DNA of 64,000 nucleotides, taken from Gemmiger sp. An87. GTDB lineage: Bacteria; Bacillota; Clostridia; Oscillospirales; Ruminococcaceae. The stretch is from the NCBI RefSeq assembly GCF_002159185.1, contig NZ_NFHD01000008.1, positions 51,676 to 115,675 of the forward strand. The letters are read 5' to 3'. This document shows positions 1 to 8,952 of this stretch, piece by piece. Positions within the stretch are counted from its first letter, which is position 1. Each line of letters opens with the position of its first letter. Both the position numbers and the translations under genes were made by a program. The notes below the pieces were generated by a model. The model was given only the letters and a program-made list of their open reading frames with translations. It had not been told where the DNA came from and ran no database searches.

Positions 1-65
1 CCTTCCTGATCGCGGCGGCGCTGGTCATCCGCTACGGCCGAGAGCCTTATCATTATCTGCGCTGA
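1..65 (+). CDS. C-terminal fragment of an unidentified protein
   Basis: An open frame enters from the left edge and stops at TGA 63-65. About 20 residues are visible: a short hydrophobic run (FLIAAALVI) followed by a polar end with two Tyr and a His. This could be the last membrane segment of a transporter, but too little is present to name it. A strong hairpin terminator follows 25 bases later, which supports a real gene end. Confidence 0.4.
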   Translation, partial: FLIAAALVIRYGREPYHYLR

Positions 66-86
66 GCCTTTTGCACACAAAACGGC

Positions 87-130
87 AAAAAAACGGCGAA
101 CCTTACCGCATTGTAAGGCTCGCCGTTTTA
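87..130. terminator. bidirectional intrinsic terminator
   Basis: A 16-bp stem (91-106 with 113-128, one mismatch) encloses a 6-base loop and is flanked by an A tract on the left and a T tract on the right. It can end both the rightward fragment at the window edge and the leftward response regulator gene. Confidence 0.8.
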
Positions 131-141
131 AAATACAAATC

Positions 142-810
142 TTAAAGCTGTTCCAGCAAATAGCCGCCGCCCCGCAGCGACGAAATCTCCAGCCGGGACT
201 CCTGGCTGTTCAGCTTTTTGCGCAGGCGGGAGATCAGGGTCCAGAGGGCGCGGCTCTCGGCGTGGGCGTCCGGACCCCACAGCGCCTCCATCAGCTCCTC
301 CTGGCTGACCTTGCGCTCGGCGGCGCGGGCCAGCAGCAGCAGGGCGGTGAACTCCTTCTGGGTGAGCTGGATGTCCTTGCCGTTCACATAGCCGGTCATG
401 GTGAGCAGGTCCAGCTTGAGGCCGCCGTAGCCGAAGTAGCGGCGCACCTCCTCGGCGGCCCGCAGCCGGGCCTCGATGCGCGCCACCAGCACCTCCAGGT
501 CATAGGGCTTGGCCAGATAGTCGTCGCCGCCGGCCCGCAGGCCCTCCACCACGTCCTGGTTTTCGCCCAGGGCGGTGAGGAACAAAATGGGAATGGGCCG
601 CTGGGCCTTCAATTCCCGGCACAGCTCCAGGCCGCTGCCGTCCGGCAGCAGGATGTCCAGCACGATCAGGTCCACCGGGTGCCAGCGCAGCTGCTCCCGG
701 GCCTGGGCCGCGGTTTCCGCCTGCAGCACCTGGTAGCCCCGCAGGGTCAGCAGCTGGGCGTTGATCTTCATAATGTGGGGGTTGTCCTCCACCAGCAGGA
801 TGGTACTCAC
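142..810 (-). CDS. OmpR/PhoB-family response regulator
   Basis: A 222-residue two-component regulator. The receiver domain (about 1-115) has the acidic pocket at E8/D9, the phospho-acceptor D52 in VLDILLPDG, T79 and K101 in the LAKPYD motif. The C-terminal winged-helix DNA-binding domain (about 125-220) carries the LTQKEFTALLLL and GGGYLLE signatures. Its start overlaps the stop of the sensor kinase by 4 bp (807-810), so the two are one transcription unit with the kinase first and are probably translationally coupled. Targets cannot be read from the sequence; the TTACAAATTTGTAA palindrome upstream of the kinase is a candidate autoregulatory site. Confidence 0.95.
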   Translation of the reverse strand: MSTILLVEDNPHIMKINAQLLTLRGYQVLQAETAAQAREQLRWHPVDLIVLDILLPDGSGLELCRELKAQRPIPILFLTALGENQDVVEGLRAGGDDYLAKPYDLEVLVARIEARLRAAEEVRRYFGYGGLKLDLLTMTGYVNGKDIQLTQKEFTALLLLARAAERKVSQEELMEALWGPDAHAESRALWTLISRLRKKLNSQESRLEISSLRGGGYLLEQL

Positions 811-2750
811 TGCTTTTCCTCCTTTTTCACGGTGAAGGCGATGGTCGTGCCCTTGGGGCCGGTGCGCTCCACCCAGATGCGGCCGCCGTGGGCCTCCACT
901 GCCTCCCGGCAGATGGTCAGCCCCAGGCCGGTGCTGCCGCTGCCGCTATAACCCTGTTCAAAGATGCGGGGCAGGTCCGCCGGGGCGATGCCGCTGCCGG
1001 TATCCGCCACCTGAAAGAGGATGAATCCGTCCTCTCCGGCACCGGCACTCAGGGTGATGGTGTCGTTTTTGGTGTGGCGGTTGGCGTTGATGACCAGATT
1101 GAGAAACACCTGCAGCAGCATCTCGAAGCTGCCGTGGGCCTTCTCGCTGCAGGCAGAGCTCACCCGCACCGTGTTCTGGTTCTTCACGCAGATGGGCGCG
1201 CTGATGGCCCGCACCCGGTCCAGCAGGTCCGCCGTGTCCACCCGCTCGAACCGCAGCTCGCTGGTGTTGCCGTAGGAATATTCCATCAGCCGGGTGACCA
1301 TGTCGCCCAGCCGCCGGGCCTCCTGCTGGATGGTCTTCAGGTTTTCCGGGGTCTCCCGGTCCACCCGGTCCGCCGCCAGCTGGATGCCGGTGAGCTGAGC
1401 ATAGCCGGAAATCACGGTGAGGGGGGTCTTCAGCTCGTGGGCGATCCGGTGCAGGAATTCCAGGTTCATCCGGTTCATCCGCTCCAGCATCTCGCCCCGG
1501 CTGCGGCTCTCGATGAGGGCCGTCTCCCGCTGCTGAATGCGCAGGCTCACCGCCGCCCCGTTCAGGAACACAAAGCCCAGCATGCCCCAGGCCGCGGTGC
1601 CGTAGTGGCTCACGTCCGAGCTGCGGCCGGTGAGCAGCGCCTCGTGCAAAAGGCTTGCCACCAGCACCGCAAAGCCGCTGAGCACCAGCGCGTCGGCGGT
1701 CTCCAGCCCGCCCCGGCGCACAAAGCCGCGCACCGTGCCGAATACCAGGTACACAAGATACGGGATGGACAGGTAATACACCGCCGTGGACACGCTTACC
1801 AGCTGCCGGGTGGGCAGCGTGCCGATGAGCACCGCCGCCGCGCCCGCCGCCGCCAGATACACCGTCAGCGGCCAGTGGGCGGTGGCCCTTGCGTACATGC
1901 ACTTGAGCAGCAGCAGGATGGACACCGGCATCAGCATCACCATGCAGATGAACAGCCGGTAGGCAAAATACCAGGAGGTATCCTCCGGCAGCAGGTGGAC
2001 GATGTAGAAGCTCTGGTCCCGTAGGGCCATGAGCACGCAGCAGAGGGTCAGGCACAGGTAGGCGGCCCGGCGGCGCATGGCCGCGTTCATCAAAAAGTAG
2101 AGCGCCAGCAGCAGCAGGCCGCCGCTGAGGGTGAGGGAAATCAGGTCGTTGCCTGCCTTGAAGTCCTCGATGTTCTGCGGGCTGGACAGATACAGCACCG
2201 GGATGTGCCCGCCGTCCTTATGTACGTAGTTGCCGTACTGGACCACCAGCTCGATGATGCCGTCTTCCCCGGCGCACGCCGGCAGGGTCATGTAGCCCAC
2301 CCGGGGCACAAAGTCCTCCAGGGTCCCGGCCGGGTTGCCGAAGGCTGCCACCTCGCTGCCGTTCACAAACACCCGGGTGGCGTAGTCCACCGAAAAGCCG
2401 CAGAGGGCGTAATACGCCCCGGGCGTTGCCCGGATGCGCAGCCGGTGGGTGCCGTAGGCATAGTCCGAGGGGGAGACCTCCTCCCCGGCAGGCTGGCCGG
2501 TGCGGCCGGCCGCGAAATCCTCGCTGGTATAAAGGGCCTCGGGGTAGAAATCCCAGCTGCCCTCCAGCTGGAACAGCCCGGCCGCAGCGTCCTGGTTTTG
2601 CAGGTCCAGCCAGCCGTCTTCCACCCGGAGCAGCTGCACCGGCACACTGCGCAGGTTGAACAGGCCCTGCAGCAGCTGGAGGGCCAGTACCACCAGCACC
2701 ACCAGCAGCAGCCACCGCAGCTTCTGCATCCGCTTGCCTGTTTGCTTCAC
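807..2750 (-). CDS. 7TM-DISM-type sensor histidine kinase
   Basis: A 647-residue membrane kinase. It has an N-terminal anchor (about 12-30), an extracellular beta-rich domain (about 45-190) resembling the carbohydrate-binding-like 7TMR-DISM extracellular module, seven membrane segments (about 203-400), a HisKA dimerisation domain with phospho-acceptor H438 in RIAHELKTP, and an HATPase domain with N, G1 (DTGSGIAP) and G2 (GSTGLGLTI) boxes. It is the cognate partner of the regulator it overlaps. The extracellular module suggests sensing a small external ligand, perhaps a sugar or cell-wall fragment; this is inference. Confidence 0.92.
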   Translation of the reverse strand: MKQTGKRMQKLRWLLLVVLVVLALQLLQGLFNLRSVPVQLLRVEDGWLDLQNQDAAAGLFQLEGSWDFYPEALYTSEDFAAGRTGQPAGEEVSPSDYAYGTHRLRIRATPGAYYALCGFSVDYATRVFVNGSEVAAFGNPAGTLEDFVPRVGYMTLPACAGEDGIIELVVQYGNYVHKDGGHIPVLYLSSPQNIEDFKAGNDLISLTLSGGLLLLALYFLMNAAMRRRAAYLCLTLCCVLMALRDQSFYIVHLLPEDTSWYFAYRLFICMVMLMPVSILLLLKCMYARATAHWPLTVYLAAAGAAAVLIGTLPTRQLVSVSTAVYYLSIPYLVYLVFGTVRGFVRRGGLETADALVLSGFAVLVASLLHEALLTGRSSDVSHYGTAAWGMLGFVFLNGAAVSLRIQQRETALIESRSRGEMLERMNRMNLEFLHRIAHELKTPLTVISGYAQLTGIQLAADRVDRETPENLKTIQQEARRLGDMVTRLMEYSYGNTSELRFERVDTADLLDRVRAISAPICVKNQNTVRVSSACSEKAHGSFEMLLQVFLNLVINANRHTKNDTITLSAGAGEDGFILFQVADTGSGIAPADLPRIFEQGYSGSGSTGLGLTICREAVEAHGGRIWVERTGPKGTTIAFTVKKEEKQ

Positions 2751-2839
2751 GGCACTCCCTCCCTTGCCTCTTCAGCCCGTTTATATTTTTTGCCTTACCT
2801 TTTATTTTACCACGGTGCTCTGGTATCAGGGGTGGAACT

Positions 2840-2853
2840 TTACAAATTTGTAA
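2840..2853. promoter_or_regulatory. 14-bp perfect palindrome upstream of the kinase/regulator operon
   Basis: TTACAAATTTGTAA is a perfect palindrome about 90 bp upstream of the kinase start, in an AT-rich patch within GC-rich DNA. A TAAAAT -10-like hexamer lies nearer the gene. Its position suits autoregulation by the response regulator. Confidence 0.35.
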
Positions 2854-2866
2854 GGCAGCGCCGCAG

Positions 2867-2901
2867 AAAAAAAGCCCCCCGTGCCGGATTGGCACAGGGG
2901 G
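2867..2901 (-). terminator. intrinsic terminator of the hybrid kinase gene
   Basis: Reading leftward, the hairpin (2891-2901 with 2876-2885, loop 2886-2890) is followed by a T tract (complement of the A run at 2867-2873), just downstream of the stop at 2932. Confidence 0.85.
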
Positions 2902-2931
2902 CCGGAAAGAACTCTTAACCTCTTTCCCCGG

Positions 2932-5493
2932 TCATTCGCCGGGCGCGGGGGCAGGCGGGGTCTTGCCCGCCCAGCACAGGGCCAGCGCCTCCAGCAGCCG
3001 GTCCATGTCGATGGGCTTGGACACATGGGCGTTCATGCCCGCGGCGGTGGTGCGGTCCACGTCCTCGGCGAAGGCGTTGGCGGTCACCGCCACGATGGGC
3101 ACCACAGCCGCGTCCGGCCGGTCCAGACGGCGGATGGCCCGGGCGGCTCCGCAGCCGTCCAGCACCGGCATCTGCATATCCATCAGGATGGCGTCCACCG
3201 AATAGGGGGCCGAGCGCTGGAACTTCTCCACCGCCTCGGCGCCGTTGGCCGCACCGATCACCTGGGCGCCGCTCATGGTAAGCAGCTCGGTGACGATCTC
3301 CATGTTCAGCTCGTTGTCCTCGGCCACCAGAATGGTCTGGCCCGCCAGGGAACCGGCGGGGCTGGTCCCGGCGGCCTCACCGGCAGCCTCGCCCGCCGCC
3401 GCGCCGATCACCGGGCCGTCGTGCTGCTCCACCACCTCCAGCGGAAGGGTCACGGTGAAGCGGCTGCCCTTACCCACGGCGCTCTCCACCGTGATCTCGC
3501 CGCTCATCTGCTGCACCAGGCTCTTTACGATGGGCATGCCCAGGCCGGTGCCCTCGGTGGCGCGGGGGGTGAAGTGGGTCTCGCGGGAATAGGGCTCGAA
3601 GATGTGGTTCAAAAATTCCTCGCTCATGCCGATGCCGGTGTCCGCCACCACGATCTGGAATTTGCTGTGCTTCTGATAATCGAACTGGCGGGCCTCCACC
3701 TTGATCTCGGCGCCCTCGCAGCTGTACTTCAGCGCGTTGGAGAGCAGGTTGTTCATGATCTGGCCGATCTTGAAGGAGTCGCCCTTCACCACCGGGTCCT
3801 TGATCTGCACCGACAGCTCAAAATGCTTCTGCTGGCGCTCGGCCTGAACCCGGAACATCTCGCACACCTCGGTCAGATACTCGTTCAGATTGAACTCCTT
3901 CACGTCCAGGGCGCTCTTGCCCGCCTCCAGCTTGGCCATTTCCAGAATATCGTTGATGAGCATGAGCAGCTGCTTGGCCGCAAACTCCACCTTCTGGATA
4001 TAGCCGGTGACCTTTTCTGCGTCGCCGGGGGTGCGGCGGATCAGCTCGGAGTAGCCGATCACCGCGTTCAGCGGGGTGCGCATGTCGTGGGACATGGTGT
4101 TGAAGAAGGTGTTGCGGGCCTTGGCGCTGGTCTTGGCGGTGTCCAGCGCCTCCTGCAGAATCATCATGTGCTGCATCTGCTGGCGCTTTTCCACGTCCAC
4201 ATCCTTGAAGCAGAGGATCACCTCGCCGGGCAGGATGTGCTTCTGGTAGATGGTGCGCACGTTCACCCAGTGGTAGCCGCCGCCGAACATGCGCTGGTAG
4301 TCGCCGCCGTAGTCCACCACGTTCTCCTTCACCCGCTGAGAAATGCTCTTGAGCGAGAAGTCCTGCTCGAACTCGGCGTAGGCCTCCGGGTGCACCCGCT
4401 TTTTCACCTGAGCCAGCAGCATCTCGTAATCGCCGCTCTCGGCAAAGGTGCCCCGCAGATCCGGCGAGGTCTTGATGGCCCGGTAGGTACCGGCCTCAAA
4501 ATCCACCCGGTAGATGGCAAAGAAGGAATCGCTCAGCACCCGGATGGTCTTTTCGGTCTCGGCCAGCCGCCGCAGGTTCAGAATGTCCCGTACCACCATG
4601 AACAGAAGGGTCACAAAGGCGATGAGGGCCACGCCGATCAGCGAGTAGATCACCGGGTCCCTCTCGCCCATCAGCACCTCCTGGGTGGGGATGGTCATCA
4701 CCACGGTCCAGCCGTTTTCCATCTCGGCATAATACACGCCCCGGGCCACGCCCTTGGGGTCCACGATCTGGGCGTCGTAGGCAAAGAGGCTGCCGTCCCG
4801 CACGCCGCTGATCAGCTGCTCGGTGTACACCGGGTCGGTGGCCTGCCGGTCGATCAGCCGGTAGAGCAGCCCGCCGTCGGTATCGAACAGATAAAAATGA
4901 TAGGTGGAGGGCAGGCTGATCTCCAGATCCAGCACGTCGCCCTGATTGATGTACACATCCATGGCCAGTACGTCGCCCTCGGTGTCCATGGCCTTGGAGA
5001 GGGTGAAAATCTGGTCGCCGGTGATGGCATCCTCATACACGTCGCTGAAGATGATCTCGTCCGGCGAGGCCAGCGCCTTCTGGTACCAGTCGGTGCTGGC
5101 ATAGTCGTAGGCGCCGTCACCGGCCCAGGGGTTGGCGGCCACAATCTGTCCCCCGATCACCGCGTACATATCGGCCACATGGCCGCCGAACACCTCGTCC
5201 ACGTTCTGCTGGTACTGCTCCATGCCCTGCTGCAGGGTGTCCCAGTCCATCTGGCCGTCCACCCCCTGGCCGGTGTACAGCCAGGCCATCTGGAAGACCC
5301 GGGCAAAGCTGTCCAGCCTGCTCTGGGTCTCGCGGGCATAGCTCTCGGCCAGCGACATGCCCATCTGCTGGGTGTTGCGCATCATCTTGTCCCGTACCAG
5401 GCCGATGCCCACCAGCAGAAGGGCGGCCACCACCACCAGCGTGGTGATGCTCAGCACGATGCTGTTCAGCGCCCGGCGCTGCTGCTTTTCCAT
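2932..5493 (-). CDS. hybrid sensor histidine kinase with C-terminal receiver domain
   Basis: A membrane hybrid kinase of about 853 residues. The start at 5493 (MEKQQRRALN) is preferred because AGAGGGG lies 8 bases upstream; an in-frame ATG at 5538 lacks a ribosome site. Order: membrane anchor (about 10-32), extracellular Cache-like sensor (about 40-265), second membrane segment (about 275-298), PAS-like region, HisKA with the phospho-acceptor in TMSHDMRTPLNAV, HATPase with DTGIGM and GTGLGMPIV, then an Ala/Gly linker and a receiver domain with LVAEDN, the Asp of ILMDMQMPVLDG and SKPID. No Hpt protein or separate regulator is adjacent, so phosphotransfer partners are unknown. It is monocistronic with its own terminator. 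Confidence 0.93.
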   Translation of the reverse strand: MEKQQRRALNSIVLSITTLVVVAALLLVGIGLVRDKMMRNTQQMGMSLAESYARETQSRLDSFARVFQMAWLYTGQGVDGQMDWDTLQQGMEQYQQNVDEVFGGHVADMYAVIGGQIVAANPWAGDGAYDYASTDWYQKALASPDEIIFSDVYEDAITGDQIFTLSKAMDTEGDVLAMDVYINQGDVLDLEISLPSTYHFYLFDTDGGLLYRLIDRQATDPVYTEQLISGVRDGSLFAYDAQIVDPKGVARGVYYAEMENGWTVVMTIPTQEVLMGERDPVIYSLIGVALIAFVTLLFMVVRDILNLRRLAETEKTIRVLSDSFFAIYRVDFEAGTYRAIKTSPDLRGTFAESGDYEMLLAQVKKRVHPEAYAEFEQDFSLKSISQRVKENVVDYGGDYQRMFGGGYHWVNVRTIYQKHILPGEVILCFKDVDVEKRQQMQHMMILQEALDTAKTSAKARNTFFNTMSHDMRTPLNAVIGYSELIRRTPGDAEKVTGYIQKVEFAAKQLLMLINDILEMAKLEAGKSALDVKEFNLNEYLTEVCEMFRVQAERQQKHFELSVQIKDPVVKGDSFKIGQIMNNLLSNALKYSCEGAEIKVEARQFDYQKHSKFQIVVADTGIGMSEEFLNHIFEPYSRETHFTPRATEGTGLGMPIVKSLVQQMSGEITVESAVGKGSRFTVTLPLEVVEQHDGPVIGAAAGEAAGEAAGTSPAGSLAGQTILVAEDNELNMEIVTELLTMSGAQVIGAANGAEAVEKFQRSAPYSVDAILMDMQMPVLDGCGAARAIRRLDRPDAAVVPIVAVTANAFAEDVDRTTAAGMNAHVSKPIDMDRLLEALALCWAGKTPPAPAPGE

Positions 5494-5586
5494 GCCTTGT
5501 TCCCCTCTTTCCCGCCGGGGCGCGCCCGGCCGCTTCATTCCACATTACAGTGTACCACAGTTCCCGGTTTTTCGCCAGTGAGTGCC

Positions 5587-6459
5587 TCACACACCCGTCG
5601 GGTGAGTAAAATGAGTCTGCCGGTAGGCCCGGGGCGAGATGCCGTACACCGATTTGAAGGCCCGGGAAAAATGCAAAGGGTTCGCGTAGCCCACCATGGT
5701 GCTGATGGTGCTCACCGGCTGGGTGGTCTCCTTTAAAAACTGGGCCGCCTGGGCCATGCGGTAGTGCAAAAGAAAGGTCTGGGGGCTCTCGCCCATGGTG
5801 TCCCGGAAGAGCTTGCCGAAATAGCTGCGGTTCAGCCCGCAGAAGGCGGCGATGTCCTCCACCGACACGTCCCGCTGGTAGTTCTGCTCAATGAAGGACA
5901 GCGCCTCCTTCATATAGAAGTCCCGCAGGCGGCGCTGGCTCTGGTGCTGGCGCGCCGCCGAGGATTCCACCAGCTGGTCCAGGAACAGAAAGCCCCGGCC
6001 GATCTGCCGGATGGGGCTGGCCTCGCCGTCCTGCACGATCTGCAGCATGCACTCCCGCAGCTTTTCGCCTCCGGCCCGGGTGCCGGGGGTGTAGATGGGC
6101 TTTGCCGCGCCCAGGCCCGCCAGACTCAGGCTCTCGCGCACGCGCAGGCCGTCGAACTCGATCCAGGTGTACTCCCAGGGGTCCTTTTCGTCCGAGGCAT
6201 AGGTGGTGGTCTGGCCCGGCAGAATCAGAAACCCCTCCCCCGGCCCCACCGGATACACTTTTTCGCCCACATACAGCTTACCCTGCCCGGCGATGATGTA
6301 ATGGAACAGATAGTGGTTGCGCCGGTGCGGCCCGTAGGAGTGCAGCGGCTCGGTGCGCTCCCAGCCGTATTGATACAGGTTCAGGTCCACAAAGCGTTCG
6401 TCCTGAAACACGTGGAAGATCAGCTTGTTGCCGGCGTCCGGCCCGAATGCGGTGGCCAT
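5587..6459 (-). CDS. AraC-family transcriptional regulator of the alpha-galactoside operon
   Basis: A 290-residue regulator with an N-terminal cupin-like sugar-sensing domain (about 20-160, including GEGFLILPGQTTTY) and a C-terminal pair of helix-turn-helix motifs (about 190-285) ending in the family signature VGYANPLHFSRAFKSVYGISPRAYR. It starts at an ATG preceded by GGGAGGA. It is divergent from the binding protein, permease and alpha-galactosidase genes, the arrangement of RafR/MsmR-type activators, so it probably activates them in response to an alpha-galactoside. The ligand is inferred from context only. Confidence 0.9.
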   Translation of the reverse strand: MATAFGPDAGNKLIFHVFQDERFVDLNLYQYGWERTEPLHSYGPHRRNHYLFHYIIAGQGKLYVGEKVYPVGPGEGFLILPGQTTTYASDEKDPWEYTWIEFDGLRVRESLSLAGLGAAKPIYTPGTRAGGEKLRECMLQIVQDGEASPIRQIGRGFLFLDQLVESSAARQHQSQRRLRDFYMKEALSFIEQNYQRDVSVEDIAAFCGLNRSYFGKLFRDTMGESPQTFLLHYRMAQAAQFLKETTQPVSTISTMVGYANPLHFSRAFKSVYGISPRAYRQTHFTHPTGV

Positions 6460-6494
6460 AATGCCATTCCTCCCTCATTTTGTCCGTTTTTCTG

Positions 6495-6524
6495 ATTATA
6501 TACCATAATGCTAGATGACTTCAA
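6495..6524 (-). promoter_or_regulatory. promoter of the AraC regulator gene
   Basis: On the minus strand TTGAAG (-35, 6519-6524) and TATAAT (-10, 6495-6500) are separated by 18 bp. The predicted start is about 30 bp upstream of the AraC ATG. Confidence 0.5.
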
Positions 6525-6576
6525 GTAAAATGACCTGAATCAGCTAAATTGAGAGATAAAAGCCTGCAAAATGATA

Positions 6577-6605
6577 TTTATCTTTCAACCGTCAAATCGT
6601 ATAAT
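6577..6605 (+). promoter_or_regulatory. promoter of the alpha-galactoside transport operon
   Basis: A perfect TATAAT (6600-6605) lies 17 bp downstream of a poor -35 (TTTATC, 6577-6582). A good -10 with a weak -35 is typical of promoters needing an AraC-type activator. The 309-bp divergent gap 6460-6768 otherwise holds the reverse promoter and the palindrome at 6630. Confidence 0.55.
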
Positions 6606-6629
6606 AAACACAGCCAAAAGGGAAACAAA

Positions 6630-6653
6630 TTGTATATAGTGCACATTGTACAA
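6630..6653. promoter_or_regulatory. 24-bp imperfect palindrome, candidate operator
   Basis: TTGTA...TACAA arms surround a central GTGCAC, giving an imperfect 24-bp dyad roughly 25-48 bases after the predicted start. A site inside the early transcribed region would suit a repressor, for instance catabolite control; no binding protein is shown by the sequence. Confidence 0.35.
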
Positions 6654-6768
6654 AACTGCTCCCGATTTTTCAGCACAACAGCGAAAACCGCGCTTCGCAG
6701 CTGCCCGCACCCGGCCGGGCGGGCGGCAGCAAGGGGCGAATTCGCACAGGAACAGGAGGAAACAAGCA

Positions 6769-8049
6769 ATGAGTTTGATGCGCAGACTGGCATGCGCTGC
6801 ACTGAGCGTTTGCCTGGCCGCGGGTCTGGCCACCGGGCTGACCGGATGCGGCGAAAGCTCGGACGGCACCGTGAACCTGACCTTCCAGATCTGGGACGTG
6901 GCCCAGCGCGACGGCATGCAGGCCATGTGCGACGCTTACACCGCCGAGCATCCCAATGTGAAGATCGAGGTGCAGGTGACCAGCTGGAACGAATACTGGA
7001 CCAAGCTGGAAGCCGCCGCCATGAGCAACAAGATGCCGGATATCTTCTGGATGCACACCAACGAGATTCTGAAATACGCCGACAACGGCAAGCTGGCAGA
7101 CTGCTCCGACATCGTGGAGACCGAGCACTTCTCGGATATCTCCCTGGCCAACGCCAGCGGTTCGGACGGCAAGCTCTACGGCGTGCCCAAGGACAAGGAC
7201 ACCGTGGGCCTCGTTTATAATAAGGAAATGTTCGATGCCGCAGGCGTGGCTTATCCGGACGAGACCTGGACCTGGGATGACCTGGTCAGCGCCTCTCAGG
7301 CCATCTACGACGCCACCGGCAAGTACGGCTACATGGCCTACGGCGACGACCAGCTGGGCTACTGGAACTTCGTGTACCAGGCGGGCGGCAGCATCCTCAC
7401 CGAGGACAACACCCGCGCCAACTTCACCGACCCTGCCACCCAGAAGGGCATGGAGTTCTACATCGGCCTGCAGAGCTACGACTGGTGCCCTGACCAGAAC
7501 TACTTCGCCGAGACCGCACCCGGCGCCGCCTTCTTCTCCGAGAAGGGCGCCATGTTCTTCGAGGGCAACTGGAACATCCTCACCGAGCTGCAGAACTACC
7601 CCGAAATGGTGGGCAAATGGGATGTGGCCGTGCTGCCCGCCTGCCCCGACCCGGTGAGCGGCGACGGCCGTGCCACCATCTCCAACGGTCTGAGCTACGC
7701 CACCGGCGCCAACAACAAGCACATGGACATCGTCAAGGACGTGCTGAAGTTCTTCGGCAGCGAGGAAGGCCAGCGCATCCAGGGCGAGAGCGGCGCCGCC
7801 ATCCCCGCCTATGAGGGTCTGGAAGAGACCTGGGTGGGCGTGTTCGACGAATACCCCATCAACGTGCAGTGCTTCATCGACATGTTCGACTACAGCGTGC
7901 AGAGCGTAAACAACGCTGCCCGCCCCGAGTGGAAGAGCAAGGTCAGCGACACCCTGCTCAAGATCTATTCCGGCGAGCTGGATCTTTCCACCGGCCTCCA
8001 GACCATGCAGGAAATCGTGGATGAGGCCAGCGCCGAATATTACGAATAA
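6769..8049 (+). CDS. ABC sugar transporter substrate-binding lipoprotein
   Basis: A 426-residue extracellular solute-binding protein (family 1, MalE/RafE-like). Start 6769 follows AGGAGGA with 8-base spacing; the longer frame from 6646 begins in the promoter leader and is rejected. A lipoprotein signal peptide ends at the lipobox LTGC, giving lipidated C27. The mature protein has the family features VNLTFQIWDV, a WNEYWTKLEAA segment and a central YNKEMFDAAGV hinge. It is the first gene of an operon with two permeases and a GH36 enzyme, so raffinose-family alpha-galactosides are the likely cargo. No ATPase is encoded; such systems commonly share an MsmK-type ATPase from elsewhere. Confidence 0.93.
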   Translation: MSLMRRLACAALSVCLAAGLATGLTGCGESSDGTVNLTFQIWDVAQRDGMQAMCDAYTAEHPNVKIEVQVTSWNEYWTKLEAAAMSNKMPDIFWMHTNEILKYADNGKLADCSDIVETEHFSDISLANASGSDGKLYGVPKDKDTVGLVYNKEMFDAAGVAYPDETWTWDDLVSASQAIYDATGKYGYMAYGDDQLGYWNFVYQAGGSILTEDNTRANFTDPATQKGMEFYIGLQSYDWCPDQNYFAETAPGAAFFSEKGAMFFEGNWNILTELQNYPEMVGKWDVAVLPACPDPVSGDGRATISNGLSYATGANNKHMDIVKDVLKFFGSEEGQRIQGESGAAIPAYEGLEETWVGVFDEYPINVQCFIDMFDYSVQSVNNAARPEWKSKVSDTLLKIYSGELDLSTGLQTMQEIVDEASAEYYE

Positions 8050-8064
8050 AGGAGGGCATCCCGC

Positions 8065-8949
8065 GTGAACAAAACTTCCAAGCTGTCCCGCGACGGCGCT
8101 GTCTGGGGTCTGGTGATGGTGGCCCCCACCATCATCGGTCTGCTGGTGCTGAACATCTGGCCGTTCATCGAGACCATTTACATGAGCTTCTCCAAGTCCA
8201 AGGCCTTTGGTACCTTCGAGTTCAACGGTCTGGACAACTACATCGAAATGTTCCAGAGCACCGAATTCTGGAAGGCCACCTGGAACTCCATCTACTTCTG
8301 CATCCTCACCGTGCCGGTGGGCGTGTTCCTGGCACTGCTGGTGGCGGTTCTGCTGAACGCCAAGCTCAAGGGCCGCACCGCCTTCCGCGCCATCTTCTTC
8401 CTGCCCATGGTGGTGGCTCCCGCCGCCGTGGCCATGGTGTGGAAGTGGATCTTCAACACCGAGTACGGCATCATCAACAGCATCCTGGGCCACAACATCC
8501 GCTGGCTGACCAACCCCTCCATCGTGCTGGTCACCTGCGCCATCGTGGCCATCTGGAGCGCCATCGGCTACGACGCCGTGCTGCTGCTCTCCGGCATTCA
8601 GAACATCTCGGCCAGCCTGTATGAGGCTGCGAGCCTGGACGGCGCCTCCAAGGTGCAGCAGTTCTTCCACATCACCCTGCCCATGGTTTCGCCCACCCTG
8701 TTCGTGGTGCTCATCATGCGCCTGATGGCCTCCCTGAAGGTGTACGATCTGATTTACATGATGGTCGATCAGTCCAACCCCGCCCTCACCAGCGCCCAGA
8801 GCCTGATGTACCTGTTCTACCGCGAGAGCTTTGTGGCCGGCAACAAGGGCTACGCGTCCGCCATCGTCATCTGGACCGTGCTGCTCATCGGTATCGTTAC
8901 CCTGCTGCAGTTCGCGGGCCAGAAAAAATGGGTGAATTACGAGGTATAA
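8065..8949 (+). CDS. ABC sugar transporter permease, MalF/RafF type
   Basis: A 294-residue inner membrane subunit with six predicted membrane segments. It starts at GTG, 8 bases after GGAGGG and 15 bp after the binding-protein gene. The EAA loop that contacts the ATPase is visible as YEAASLDGASKVQQFFHITLPM. It pairs with the next gene to form the channel. Confidence 0.92.
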   Translation: MNKTSKLSRDGAVWGLVMVAPTIIGLLVLNIWPFIETIYMSFSKSKAFGTFEFNGLDNYIEMFQSTEFWKATWNSIYFCILTVPVGVFLALLVAVLLNAKLKGRTAFRAIFFLPMVVAPAAVAMVWKWIFNTEYGIINSILGHNIRWLTNPSIVLVTCAIVAIWSAIGYDAVLLLSGIQNISASLYEAASLDGASKVQQFFHITLPMVSPTLFVVLIMRLMASLKVYDLIYMMVDQSNPALTSAQSLMYLFYRESFVAGNKGYASAIVIWTVLLIGIVTLLQFAGQKKWVNYEV

Positions 8950-8952
8950 ATC

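Noticed and set aside
2881..5736. Very long plus-strand open frame opposite the hybrid kinase (951 codons)
   Set aside because: It is the antisense frame of a GC-rich gene: His/Gly/Leu/Val-rich, no ribosome site, no family motifs. The same applies to the long frames opposite 6.7-9.0, 9.9-12.2, 13.1-15.0, 19.5-21.9 and 28.8-31.5 kb.
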